From NCBI GenBank assembly GCA_903929065.1, contig CAIYTJ010000671.1, forward strand, positions 1 to 21,467: a stretch of 21,467 bases of DNA. The letters are read 5' to 3'. Under the pieces are notes generated by a model that was not told the origin of the DNA, searched no databases, and worked only from the letters and a program-made list of their open reading frames with translations. Shown here piece by piece: positions 15,872 to 21,467 of the stretch. This stretch comes from an uncultured Bacteroidales bacterium (GTDB lineage: Bacteria > Bacteroidota > Bacteroidia > Bacteroidales > Paludibacteraceae). The translations under genes were made by a program, and so were the position numbers. The number at the start of each line of letters is the position of its first letter. The stretch's first letter is position 1.

Positions 15872-16996
15872 TTATGATTCAGTAATGGCAATTCCTTCAA
15901 TTTCAACCAACAATTCATCCCTGCAAACCGGTGCACACACATAAAATGCATTCACTCCGGGTAATTCCGATTCAACAACCTGTCGCACGTTTTTAAAATC
16001 CGCTGTGTTTTTTACATATACCCGCAAATGTACCAATTTTAATTCGCCGGAAAAATCTATTCCGTTTTCTTTTCTGTTTTCAACCGAAATCAGGTGCCGG
16101 ATAAGTGAAATGGTCTGGCTGGCCTGTACTTTTGCGCAATCGTCGTTTATGCTTTTTTCGCCGAGAATAGCTGCCGTGCCCGATATAAAACAACAGGCTG
16201 ATTTCCCGTTGACCATAAGTTTAGCGCGCTCAAATTTGGGCGTCTCCTTTTCTTCAGATATTCCTAATACCGATTGAGAATAATTGTGTGCCGGAAGTTG
16301 CATCGAATTATTCAGAGGCAATACGCTCGTTTGATTGTGAAATTTCACCGCCATTAAACTTACCATTATCGCATCAATATCCATTGAAATGCCGGTTGCA
16401 GCAGGAAAACCGTTTTTCCAGGTAGTTTGATTATAAAACCGTGCCCGCTCATTGTTGAATTCCTGATAGTTCTGTTTCCCATTTTCAACTGCCGTTATGT
16501 GCCCGATATAATTCCATTGACGAACAATATTTCCGACCGGCATTGATTCTTTAAATAGAATTTGTTGAATATTATTGAACACATCGAGACTTTGTTCCCC
16601 GATTGATTTTCGGATACTTTTGGATATCATCCCATCAATAAGCAATGCACTGAATTCATCTGTTTCAATGGTCAGATAACGACCGGCCTGAACTTCGTGA
16701 TAACTTACCGCCGACAAACTTATCTCTTCAGACAGGTAGCAAACTTCAGCAATCAATGTGTTTTCATTTTCGGGCGATTGGGCAATATAACCCAACAAAG
16801 GTAATTTTCCGAAGACTTGTAGTAATGCTCTGTTAATCAGTTCAAGGTTTGAGAGGTATTCCCCGTCTTTCACCGATCCAAATATACTCATTGTCAGAAC
16901 CCTTTCTTTTTCCGGTATTTCTTTTAAAAGTTGAATTATATTTTCTGTAAAAACGGTATGAGTTGCAGAAAATGAACGGTAGTTGACAAATTGCAT
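15872..16996 (-). CDS. Chorismate-converting enzyme, FkbO/Hyg5 family
   Basis: Members of this family hydrolyse or rearrange chorismate to dihydroxydihydrobenzoate or to 3- or 4-hydroxybenzoate, the starters of several natural products and of xanthomonadin-type pigments. The 374 residues show family blocks in order: RQWNYIGHI (159-167), YQEFNNERARFY (177-188), FPAATGIS (197-204), ISGTAAI (271-277) and a YjgF/RidA-like end with CRDELLVEIEGIA (358-370). There is no signal peptide, so it is cytosolic, unlike the three exported products downstream. I take the ATG at 16996 rather than 17056, because the upstream 20 residues fit no family N-terminus and lie across the putative -7 element at 17031-17038. 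Which product it makes cannot be told from the sequence. Confidence 0.85.
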   Translation of the reverse strand: MQFVNYRSFSATHTVFTENIIQLLKEIPEKERVLTMSIFGSVKDGEYLSNLELINRALLQVFGKLPLLGYIAQSPENENTLIAEVCYLSEEISLSAVSYHEVQAGRYLTIETDEFSALLIDGMISKSIRKSIGEQSLDVFNNIQQILFKESMPVGNIVRQWNYIGHITAVENGKQNYQEFNNERARFYNQTTWKNGFPAATGISMDIDAIMVSLMAVKFHNQTSVLPLNNSMQLPAHNYSQSVLGISEEKETPKFERAKLMVNGKSACCFISGTAAILGEKSINDDCAKVQASQTISLIRHLISVENRKENGIDFSGELKLVHLRVYVKNTADFKNVRQVVESELPGVNAFYVCAPVCRDELLVEIEGIAITES

Positions 16997-17030
16997 GAAG
17001 ATATTGAGGTTATTAAATATAAAAGGCTCA

Positions 17031-17038
17031 CAAAGGTA
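17031..17038 (-). promoter_or_regulatory. Putative -7 element of the chorismatase/DUF1501 operon
   Basis: The minus strand reads TACCTTTG, an exact TANNTTTG match, 34 nt before the ATG at 16996. A proper -33 TTTG is not seen at the expected distance. Rest of the 17057-17243 gap: nothing recognised. Confidence 0.45.
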
Positions 17039-17243
17039 AAATAATTTACTATTCACGAAGTAATAATAATCATTTTACTATTCCTTGGACTATCGCTTTC
17101 TCTAAAAGTTTAAATTATAGAGACAATTATTATAGTTAAACAATTACAACCATCAAAAGTGGTAACCCGTAAATCATATAAATGAAAGAACCATTCTCAC
17201 ATCCGGTTTTTTTTATACTCTCAGGTTTTTCGCGTAAAACAAT

Positions 17244-17274
17244 AAGAGGATGCCCTTTTTCTGAACATCCTCTT
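17244..17274 (-). terminator. Hairpin terminator after the DUF6266 gene
   Basis: AAGAGGATG (17244-17252) and CATCCTCTT (17266-17274) form a perfect 9-bp stem with a 13-nt loop, 17 nt after the DUF6266 stop. The T-tract on the minus strand is weak (ATTGTTTT). Confidence 0.7.
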
Positions 17275-17291
17275 CTTTTCAGTTTTTAAAC

Positions 17292-17942
17292 CTATTCCGC
17301 CACTTCTACACTTCCCACGAATTGGCTGGTAGAAACCAATGTTTCATCAGCTGCCGATTGAAAGAACAGGTAGAACAGCAAGGTGTTGCCCGTCTCGGCA
17401 TACGGAAGCGGTAAAACTCCCGCCTTTGTAGCTCTGGTCACCGCACCAATGGAATAACTGATTTCGCTCTTATCCACATTGTAAATAAGCAATACAGCCT
17501 TATCCGTTGGATTAAAGTTCGCACTTCCAAGCGGAGTGTCCCAGTGAAAGTTCACTTTGCCATCCACCAGTTCGGCACCTGCTTCCGTTTCGCGTGCCAG
17601 CAATCCCTGGCTCACCAGCACTTTGGAGTAATCCAGTGCAAAATCCGGTGCTACACCTGTTATGGCGTTCGACAATGCGTACTGGCATGCACAGTTAAAC
17701 GGTGTCATCAAATCACCCGCCACAAATTTAAAACTGAATCGCAGCAGTACATTGATTACCTGCATAAACGAATTGACCATGCTAAATTTTGTACGTTGAT
17801 TGACCTGACCCGGCGTATTCGAATTACGCGGTTTTTTAGATTTGACGCGAATTAAATCGTCGCCTTTACGGTTACTTGAACCTACTACGGTTCCAACGGC
17901 ACCCGAGAATCCTCCCAGTATGCCCATCATTAATTTTCCCAT
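17292..17942 (-). CDS. DUF6266 family protein
   Basis: A 216-residue protein with the family N-terminus MGKLMMGILGGFSGAVGTVVGSS, then a basic stretch (RKGDDLIRVKSKKPRNSNTPGQVNQR) and a C-terminal part with beta-like alternation ending at FVGSVEVAE. DUF6266 occurs in Bacteroidota, often in several copies per genome; no function is known to me. The glycine-rich opening is not a cleavable signal peptide. It stands alone, with its own hairpin terminator, and is preceded by a 15-bp tandem repeat and 400 nt of gene-free DNA. It could be a structural or secreted-particle protein, but nothing in the window supports a specific role. Confidence 0.85.
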   Translation of the reverse strand: MGKLMMGILGGFSGAVGTVVGSSNRKGDDLIRVKSKKPRNSNTPGQVNQRTKFSMVNSFMQVINVLLRFSFKFVAGDLMTPFNCACQYALSNAITGVAPDFALDYSKVLVSQGLLARETEAGAELVDGKVNFHWDTPLGSANFNPTDKAVLLIYNVDKSEISYSIGAVTRATKAGVLPLPYAETGNTLLFYLFFQSAADETLVSTSQFVGSVEVAE

Positions 17943-17982
17943 AATTGTTTGTTGTTAAATTGTTTGTTGTTATTGTTTGTTT
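17943..17982. repeat. 15-bp tandem repeat at the DUF6266 start
   Basis: AATTGTTTGTTGTTA is present twice without change at 17943-17957 and 17958-17972, followed by a partial third copy (TTGTTTGTT). The first copy touches the start codon, so the mRNA leader reads as AACAA-rich repeats with no Shine-Dalgarno site. Confidence 0.85.
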
Positions 17983-18366
17983 CGCCACTGCGTAAGCGGC
18001 ATTTTGTTTTTGGTTTCATTTTGTTTTTTGCTTTAAATTATAAAAGCTGTGTAATTCAATAATTCGGAATATACTTTAACCGCAAAGAACACAAAGATGC
18101 GCAAAGTGCTTCCTTCTATACCTTAACCGCAATGGGCACAATGATGCTCAAAGTGCTTTATTGCAGTTGTACTAAATTACAATGCCGGCGGTGAGCGTGA
18201 CCCCCGCCTCAAAAAGCCTGCAGCCCTTTGAGTGTTTTTTTCGTAAACGATAATTTTTTCAGTCATGTTTCTTATTCTTTGCGCACTGCACAAAAAAAAT
18301 GCAGCGCAATAATTAAATTGTGCTGCAAAGTAATATAGTTTTTTTCTGTCAATTATCAACCTCTTG
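17983..18366. other. Gene-free stretch upstream of DUF6266
   Basis: No convincing gene or RNA is seen. The stretch holds a pair of 36-bp direct repeats (18076-18158) and a hairpin-capable sequence at about 18279-18309 (TTGCG..CTGCA / TGCAGCGCAA around a run of A). A CAAAGTAA at 18326-18333 resembles a -7 element on the minus strand but misses one base of the consensus. Confidence 0.5.
18076..18158. repeat. Pair of 36-bp direct repeats
   Basis: Copies at 18076-18111 and 18123-18158 begin TTAACCGCAA and end CAAAGTGCTT, with 31 of 36 positions identical by eye and 11 nt between them. I remember similar 'ACCGCAAAG...CGCAAAG' strings from other Bacteroidota intergenic regions, but cannot name a family. 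Confidence 0.8.
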
Positions 18367-18418
18367 CCTGATTAATCCTGAATTCAGGATTAATCAGGAT
18401 TAATCAGGATTAATCAGG
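18367..18418. repeat. 32-bp perfect palindrome fused to a 10-bp tandem repeat
   Basis: The palindrome spans 18367-18398 with GAATTC at its centre (18380-18385). Its right arm is the first part of three tandem units AGGATTAATC (18386-18395, 18396-18405, 18406-18415) followed by AGG. The stop codon of the hypothetical gene at 18400 lies inside the tandem repeat. It may terminate that gene's transcript, although no T-tract follows. Confidence 0.9.
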
Positions 18419-19323
18419 CTGCTATCCTTTTCTATCTCTTTTACGATATGGTTTAAACAGACTTTCATACTATCAATATCTGGTTGGTCTGTCTTTGGAA
18501 CAATAATATATGCGAGTGTGGTTTGATAAGCACCTATCGTCCCATTGAAATAGTGAGACATAGAATCGTAAATTTCTTTTCCTTGTCTTGATCTGAGAGT
18601 TATCAGAGGGGGGTCAAATGTTTCCATGGCATATAATAAAAGGCGGACTGATTTTCCTTTTATATTCGAAAAATCATTTCTTATGGCTTCTGCCAGTCTG
18701 ATTTTATCTTTATGCAGCAGATATTCCGGGAAGCTCTTAAAGTTTACAGGATTGATTGTTTTTACTTTTTTTGGAAGAATTGTGGATTCATATGAATACT
18801 GAACTTGTATGTTTTTTTGTTCTATTTGATTCTTTTCATATAAAAGTACGAGTCTTTCCAATTGACGAATAATCTTGCTGATCCTATGCTTCAAAAGTGT
18901 AATTGCAGCACATAAACTAACAAATGAACTAGTTATGTTATATTCCTTTACCTTTTCCAATTGAAAACCAAGTACAATTTGATGTGAGAAAAATTCATTA
19001 ATTACAAAGTTGTATTTATCATGATTAATTACTAAACCTGTTGAATAATCATATCCCCAATTCAGTAATTTTTCAAATCTTAACTGGAATATTTCTTTTT
19101 CAAGTTGTAACTTACTGTAGTCTTCGCAGGATTCAAAGAATTCTCTTTTTATTTCTTCCAGATCAATCTTTCTGATTTGAGATAAATATGCTCTAAGTGT
19201 CTCATGACATTCATCCGGGTCACTACAAATAATACATTCTTCCCCGGGAATATAACTTTCAAGCTCTGTTATTGCATTATTTATAATGCTGATATAACTC
19301 TCTGTTTTTTCTAAATATTTCAT
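18400..19323 (-). CDS. Hypothetical protein with an N-terminal CxxC-x5-CH motif
   Basis: I do not recognise this 307-residue protein with confidence. It has no signal peptide and no clear membrane helix, and is mostly helical by its pattern, with many Lys, Glu, Ile and Leu. Near the N-terminus C30, C33, C39 and H40 (CIICSDPDECH) could bind a metal. The C-terminal third (KGKSVRLLLYAMETFDPP... to DSMKVCLNHIVKEIEKDS) faintly recalls RteC-type regulators of Bacteroides conjugative elements, but no other element genes are nearby. The reading frame ends inside a 10-bp tandem repeat, so changes in repeat number would alter its last residues. Upstream lies the mini-hairpin array. The gene looks intact and stands alone. 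Confidence 0.75.
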   Translation of the reverse strand: MKYLEKTESYISIINNAITELESYIPGEECIICSDPDECHETLRAYLSQIRKIDLEEIKREFFESCEDYSKLQLEKEIFQLRFEKLLNWGYDYSTGLVINHDKYNFVINEFFSHQIVLGFQLEKVKEYNITSSFVSLCAAITLLKHRISKIIRQLERLVLLYEKNQIEQKNIQVQYSYESTILPKKVKTINPVNFKSFPEYLLHKDKIRLAEAIRNDFSNIKGKSVRLLLYAMETFDPPLITLRSRQGKEIYDSMSHYFNGTIGAYQTTLAYIIVPKTDQPDIDSMKVCLNHIVKEIEKDSSLINPD

Positions 19324-19436
19324 TCGATCATTAATTTAGATAGTTATCATTTGGAACTCGCAATGAACATGTTTTTTGGTTTATGTGCCTGTTTAATTAC
19401 TCCTTTCTTTTTCCACTTCGCCCTTTTCATTGATAC
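19324..19436. other. Leader region between the hypothetical gene and the hairpin array
   Basis: No gene, promoter match or repeat is seen in these 113 nt. The promoter of the hypothetical gene should lie here or within the array, but there is no exact TANNTTTG on the minus strand. Confidence 0.4.
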
Positions 19437-19696
19437 GGTGCGCTGCACCTACAAATATTACGGGATTCTATCCCTACAAATATCACGGTGCGCTGCACCT
19501 TAAACAAATCATTATTGTTTTCTAAAAATATAATCGGGTCTCGCCGACCCTAAAAATATCACGGTGTCCAGCACACATTTTTGGTGCAGAGCACCATAAC
19601 ATTTGTAGCTACAGAGTAGCCATGATATTTATAGCAGCAGAGCTGCGAAACATTTGTAGCTACAGAGTAGCAGCATTTTTATAGGTGCAGCGCACC
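19437..19696. repeat. Array of about ten mini-hairpins, 25-bp period, two convergent halves
   Basis: Each unit is a 13-nt hairpin (5-bp arms, 3-nt loop) followed by about 12 nt like TACAAATATTAC. Hairpins start at 19437, 19462, 19487, 19536 (15 nt), 19563 (imperfect), 19583, 19608, 19634, 19659 and 19684. The arms differ between units yet still pair: GGTGC/GCACC, GGGAT/ATCCC, GGGTC/GACCC, GCTAC/GTAGC, GCAGC/GCTGC. The loop is GCT or TCT in the left half and AGC or AGA in the right half, and the spacer is likewise reversed, so the halves face each other with the junction near 19577-19582. One unit seems lost between 19500 and 19535. The array fills the gap between the nuclease gene and the hypothetical gene. 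Its function is unknown. Confidence 0.9.
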
Positions 19697-19714
19697 GTAA
19701 CATTTTATCAAACC

Positions 19715-20341
19715 CTATCTCTTCAATTCTATCACCATCCCCGTACGTTTCACCAATTCTGCAACCGAAACTTCCTCCACGGTGGCAGCGCTTGTATTCG
19801 TAAACCATCCGCAAAACAGCACCTTTTTATTACTGAGCGACTGCACCACTTTCCAGCAATAATCGGGCACAGCTATCCGTCCGATTTTCTTTTTACCGAA
19901 ACTACCACCGCACACTACCAACAGCGAATCCGACTGCGACCACTCCCGCACCTGCTCTTCGTTTACTTTCCACACACCACGGTTCAGGTTAGGCGTTTGA
20001 GGCAGGCAGTTGTAATAGCGGAAAGTCAACTCATCTTTTGAACAGTCGTAAGCAAAATCCTCGGCATTGGCCAGGTGACCTTTATCGTAACCGGAGTGGG
20101 CGTAATCCTTATCAGTAGCCGTTTTCAGACTGTCAATATCATTATGAAAATGAAACCCTGCACGGCTGCAATCACCACCACCCCGATAAAGTTTATAACT
20201 TATCCACAGCGGCTCATGCAGTGCATTACTGAAATTTACGGTGTAAATGGGGGTGCGGACAATGCTTTGAGCCGCTATATTCCCGCACAAAAAGCATAAA
20301 GCCAGCAGAGTAAACAGGCTTTTTTTGAAATGGTTTTGCAT
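19715..20341 (-). CDS. Secreted DNA/RNA non-specific endonuclease (beta-beta-alpha-metal type)
   Basis: A 208-residue protein with a Sec signal peptide (MQNHFKKSLFTLLALCFLCGNIAAQ). The nuclease core carries the DRGH-type motif as D86-K87-G88-H89 (SGYDKGHLANAEDF), with H89 as the expected general base. It is followed by NCLPQTPNLNRGVWKVNEEQ (111-130), where N120 and E128 sit in the usual metal-binding place of the NUC1/EndoG family. Lys replaces the usual Arg of DRGH. I believe this occurs in Bacteroidota relatives, so activity is still likely. It should cut extracellular or periplasmic nucleic acids for nutrient use or competition. It is transcribed after the DUF6155 gene but separated from it by a hairpin (20364-20396). 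No terminator other than the mini-hairpin array follows. Confidence 0.88.
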   Translation of the reverse strand: MQNHFKKSLFTLLALCFLCGNIAAQSIVRTPIYTVNFSNALHEPLWISYKLYRGGGDCSRAGFHFHNDIDSLKTATDKDYAHSGYDKGHLANAEDFAYDCSKDELTFRYYNCLPQTPNLNRGVWKVNEEQVREWSQSDSLLVVCGGSFGKKKIGRIAVPDYCWKVVQSLSNKKVLFCGWFTNTSAATVEEVSVAELVKRTGMVIELKR

Positions 20342-20363
20342 ACTTTTCAGTTTGGATTTATTC

Positions 20364-20402
20364 AGACCTAACAGGTTTTCAAAGCCTGTCAGGTCTTTTT
20401 TT
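20364..20402 (+). terminator. Terminator-like hairpin pointing against the local genes
   Basis: AGACCTAACAGG (20364-20375) pairs with CCTGTCAGGTCT (20385-20396) in a 12-bp stem with one mismatch. Seven T follow on the plus strand (20396-20402), none on the minus strand. The flanking genes are on the minus strand, so it lies in the wrong direction for a simple terminator of DUF6155. It may be a dispersed repeat. Confidence 0.6.
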
Positions 20403-20404
20403 AA

Positions 20405-20926
20405 TTAATCGTTATAATATTGATAATAAACATCTGACATATCACCAGTAAAGTCATATCCGCAATCAGAAGCCCATTTCAGACAATCCATACAACGAAG
20501 TTTAAATGAATATAATAAGTTATTTTTATGCATATACTCCAATGCGGCTTTAAAGTTATTGTAAGCACTGTTGTAATATTGTTCGGACATATCCCCATAA
20601 TCGTGTGTAAACTGACAGGCCATTTCGGGTAAAGTAAGCATCAGGTCGGCCAATAATTCCGGTGAAGGTTTCAATGCACGAAAATCCGCTATAGCTTTTT
20701 TGGCTACCGAAAAACGTGTTTTTGGTTCGGTGTATTTCCCTCGGGGATAAAATTCATTGGCAATAACCGCTCTGTACTTCTCAAACATTTCTTTTTCGTT
20801 CGGATTCAGAAAAAATTCAAGATATTCCTTTACAGGCTTCATATTATCGTACATTTCCAGTACGGTTTCAATCACTTGCTCTTTAGGGAGTGATTGTAAG
20901 TATTTTTTTAAGCTTGCCTTTGACAT
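20405..20926 (-). CDS. DUF6155 family protein
   Basis: A 173-residue cytosolic protein that begins MSKASLKKYLQSLPKEQVIE. It contains the family pattern KPVKEYLEFFLNPNEKEMFEKY (about 32-53), then FSVAKKAIADF and a later EMACQFTHDYGDMSEQYYNS. It is largely helical, with regular Tyr, Phe and Leu. DUF6155 is common in Bacteroidota, and no function is known to me. It lies 38 nt after the DUF559 gene on the same strand, so the two may be cotranscribed. No signal peptide, metal site or catalytic motif is evident. The stop is followed by the terminator-like hairpin. Confidence 0.85.
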   Translation of the reverse strand: MSKASLKKYLQSLPKEQVIETVLEMYDNMKPVKEYLEFFLNPNEKEMFEKYRAVIANEFYPRGKYTEPKTRFSVAKKAIADFRALKPSPELLADLMLTLPEMACQFTHDYGDMSEQYYNSAYNNFKAALEYMHKNNLLYSFKLRCMDCLKWASDCGYDFTGDMSDVYYQYYND

Positions 20927-20964
20927 ATTTTGTTCTATTTGAAGATGTTTTTCTGACCCACTAC

Positions 20965-21324
20965 TTACTTCAAATGCTTCTTTATCTCTTCCAGCACTTG
21001 TCCGGGGTAATTAAATACTTCCACGTTTTCAAACCGAATGACCCTTATGCCCACAGAGTTTAAATATTCAGTTCGTTTATCATCATATTTTTTGCCCTCC
21101 TCGGTGAAATGTCCGGCACCATCAAGCTCCACAGCCAGTTTATATTTGGGACAATAGAAATCCAGTACGTAATGCCCCACACTAAATTGCCGCCTGAAGC
21201 GCTCACCCACCAACTGTCTATCCTTAATCATCATCCACAAAGCCACTTCTGCCGCTGTCATATGTCTGCGGAGTTTGCGCCGGAATGGCTTCATGTCGGG
21301 TATATTATTTATTTTTTCAGGCAT
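20965..21324 (-). CDS. DUF559 protein, Vsr-like PD-(D/E)XK nuclease fold
   Basis: A 119-residue protein related to very-short-patch-repair endonucleases. The family opening FRRKLRRHMTAAEVALWMMIKDR (about 14-36) is followed by the active-site strand pair HYVLDFYCPKYKLAVELDG (51-69), with D55, E66 and D68 in place. The conserved ending VGIRVIRFENVEVF comes near 91-104. I choose the ATG at 21324 (MPEKINNIPDM). A longer frame from 21435 would add 37 residues translated from a repeat (MSPYFPFGRGIPRSGRG...), which is very unlikely to be protein. DUF559 genes are widely scattered in Bacteroidota; the biological role is unsettled. DUF6155 follows after 38 nt. Confidence 0.9.
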   Translation of the reverse strand: MPEKINNIPDMKPFRRKLRRHMTAAEVALWMMIKDRQLVGERFRRQFSVGHYVLDFYCPKYKLAVELDGAGHFTEEGKKYDDKRTEYLNSVGIRVIRFENVEVFNYPGQVLEEIKKHLK

Positions 21325-21373
21325 GGTTGTTTTATAATATAATTTAATGTAAATCAACCCCTCCGCTTCGCTC

Positions 21374-21433
21374 GTCCCCTTAAAACCCCTTCCACTTCGT
21401 GGTATTCCCCTTCCAAAGGGGAAGTAAGGGGAC
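21374..21433. repeat. C-run/G-run inverted repeat upstream of DUF559
   Basis: GTCCCCTTA (21374-21382) and TAAGGGGAC (21425-21433) are exact reverse complements. Inside, CCCCTTCCAAAGGGG (21407-21421) is a second small hairpin. The style matches the atpB-atpE spacer element at 5485-5591. Confidence 0.75.
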
Positions 21434-21467
21434 ATTTACTGAGTGCGAATGTTTGTACATTTAATTA

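Noticed and set aside
16997..17056. Longer start for the chorismatase-like protein
   Set aside because: The added 20 residues fit no family N-terminus and cover the probable -7 promoter element.
17182..17289. A 35-residue plus-strand frame (MKEPFSHPVFF...)
   Set aside because: It reads straight through the hairpin of the DUF6266 terminator and has no promoter.
18177..18359. A 60-codon minus-strand frame, or a 29-codon version beginning MTEKIIVYEKN
   Set aside because: The C-terminus (RRGSRSPPAL) looks like non-coding translation, it overlaps a hairpin and there is no sound promoter or family match.
18400..19323. RteC-type regulator of a conjugative element
   Set aside because: Only a faint resemblance in the C-terminal third, and no transfer, integrase or tetracycline-element genes in the window.
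19437..19696. CRISPR array
   Set aside because: The period is only 25 bp, the conserved part is the spacer-like AT segment, and the variable part is a self-complementary hairpin; there are no unique spacers and no cas genes.
19629..19814. 61-codon minus-strand frame over the array end
   Set aside because: It is out of frame with the nuclease and made largely of array repeat units.
19715..21324. Defence island or toxin system (nuclease, DUF6155, DUF559)
   Set aside because: The nuclease is exported, no immunity partner is visible, and DUF559 and DUF6155 genes are common singletons in Bacteroidota; adjacency alone is not enough.
21325..21435. N-terminal extension of the DUF559 protein
   Set aside because: The extra 37 residues are the translation of a C/G-run inverted repeat; the family N-terminus starts near the ATG at 21324.

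Overview
The window comes from a member of the Bacteroidota, probably Bacteroidales-like. The support is the ATP synthase gene order (atpD-atpC-membrane gene-atpB-atpE-atpF-atpH-atpA-atpG), the short epsilon and long pre-sequence-bearing a subunit, a -33/-7 promoter of the type TTTG-N19-TANNTTTG, near absence of Shine-Dalgarno sites, the Bacteroidota families DUF6266 and DUF6155, and AT-rich intergenic repeats. Every gene I can support lies on the minus strand, so transcription runs from high to low coordinates.

Layout, low to high coordinates. (1) 1-1162: the 5' portion of a secreted protein gene of unknown function, cut by the window edge. (2) 1394-9029: a complete F-type ATP synthase operon, with a clear promoter at 8999-9029 and a strong terminator at 1394-1418. 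Spacers of 43-125 nt containing repeats or hairpins surround the genes of the multi-copy subunits (beta, c, alpha), while the single- or two-copy subunit genes overlap or nearly abut. (3) 9077-10864: lepA. (4) 10963-17038: a four-gene operon with uniform 12-nt gaps. It encodes a cytosolic chorismate-converting enzyme (FkbO/Hyg5 family), followed by three exported proteins: a compact DUF1549/DUF1553 protein, a DUF1501 protein and a PPC-domain protein. (5) 17244-17982: a DUF6266 gene with its terminator. (6) 17943-18399: a gene-free stretch with direct repeats and a 32-bp palindrome. (7) 18400-19323: a hypothetical protein with a CxxC-x5-CH motif. (8) 19437-19696: an array of about ten mini-hairpins at a 25-bp period. 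(9) 19715-21324: a secreted DNA/RNA non-specific endonuclease, a DUF6155 protein and a DUF559 nuclease-fold protein.

The ATP synthase genes together make a complete F1Fo complex: alpha3 beta3 gamma delta epsilon, a, b and c ring. The exported trio in region 4 is the Bacteroidota counterpart of gene sets best known from Planctomycetes and Verrucomicrobia. Its operon with a chorismatase-like enzyme is not a pairing I recognise. The most striking unexplained structure is the mini-hairpin array. Its 5-bp arms differ from unit to unit but stay complementary, while loop and spacer are conserved, and its two halves face each other in opposite orientation.
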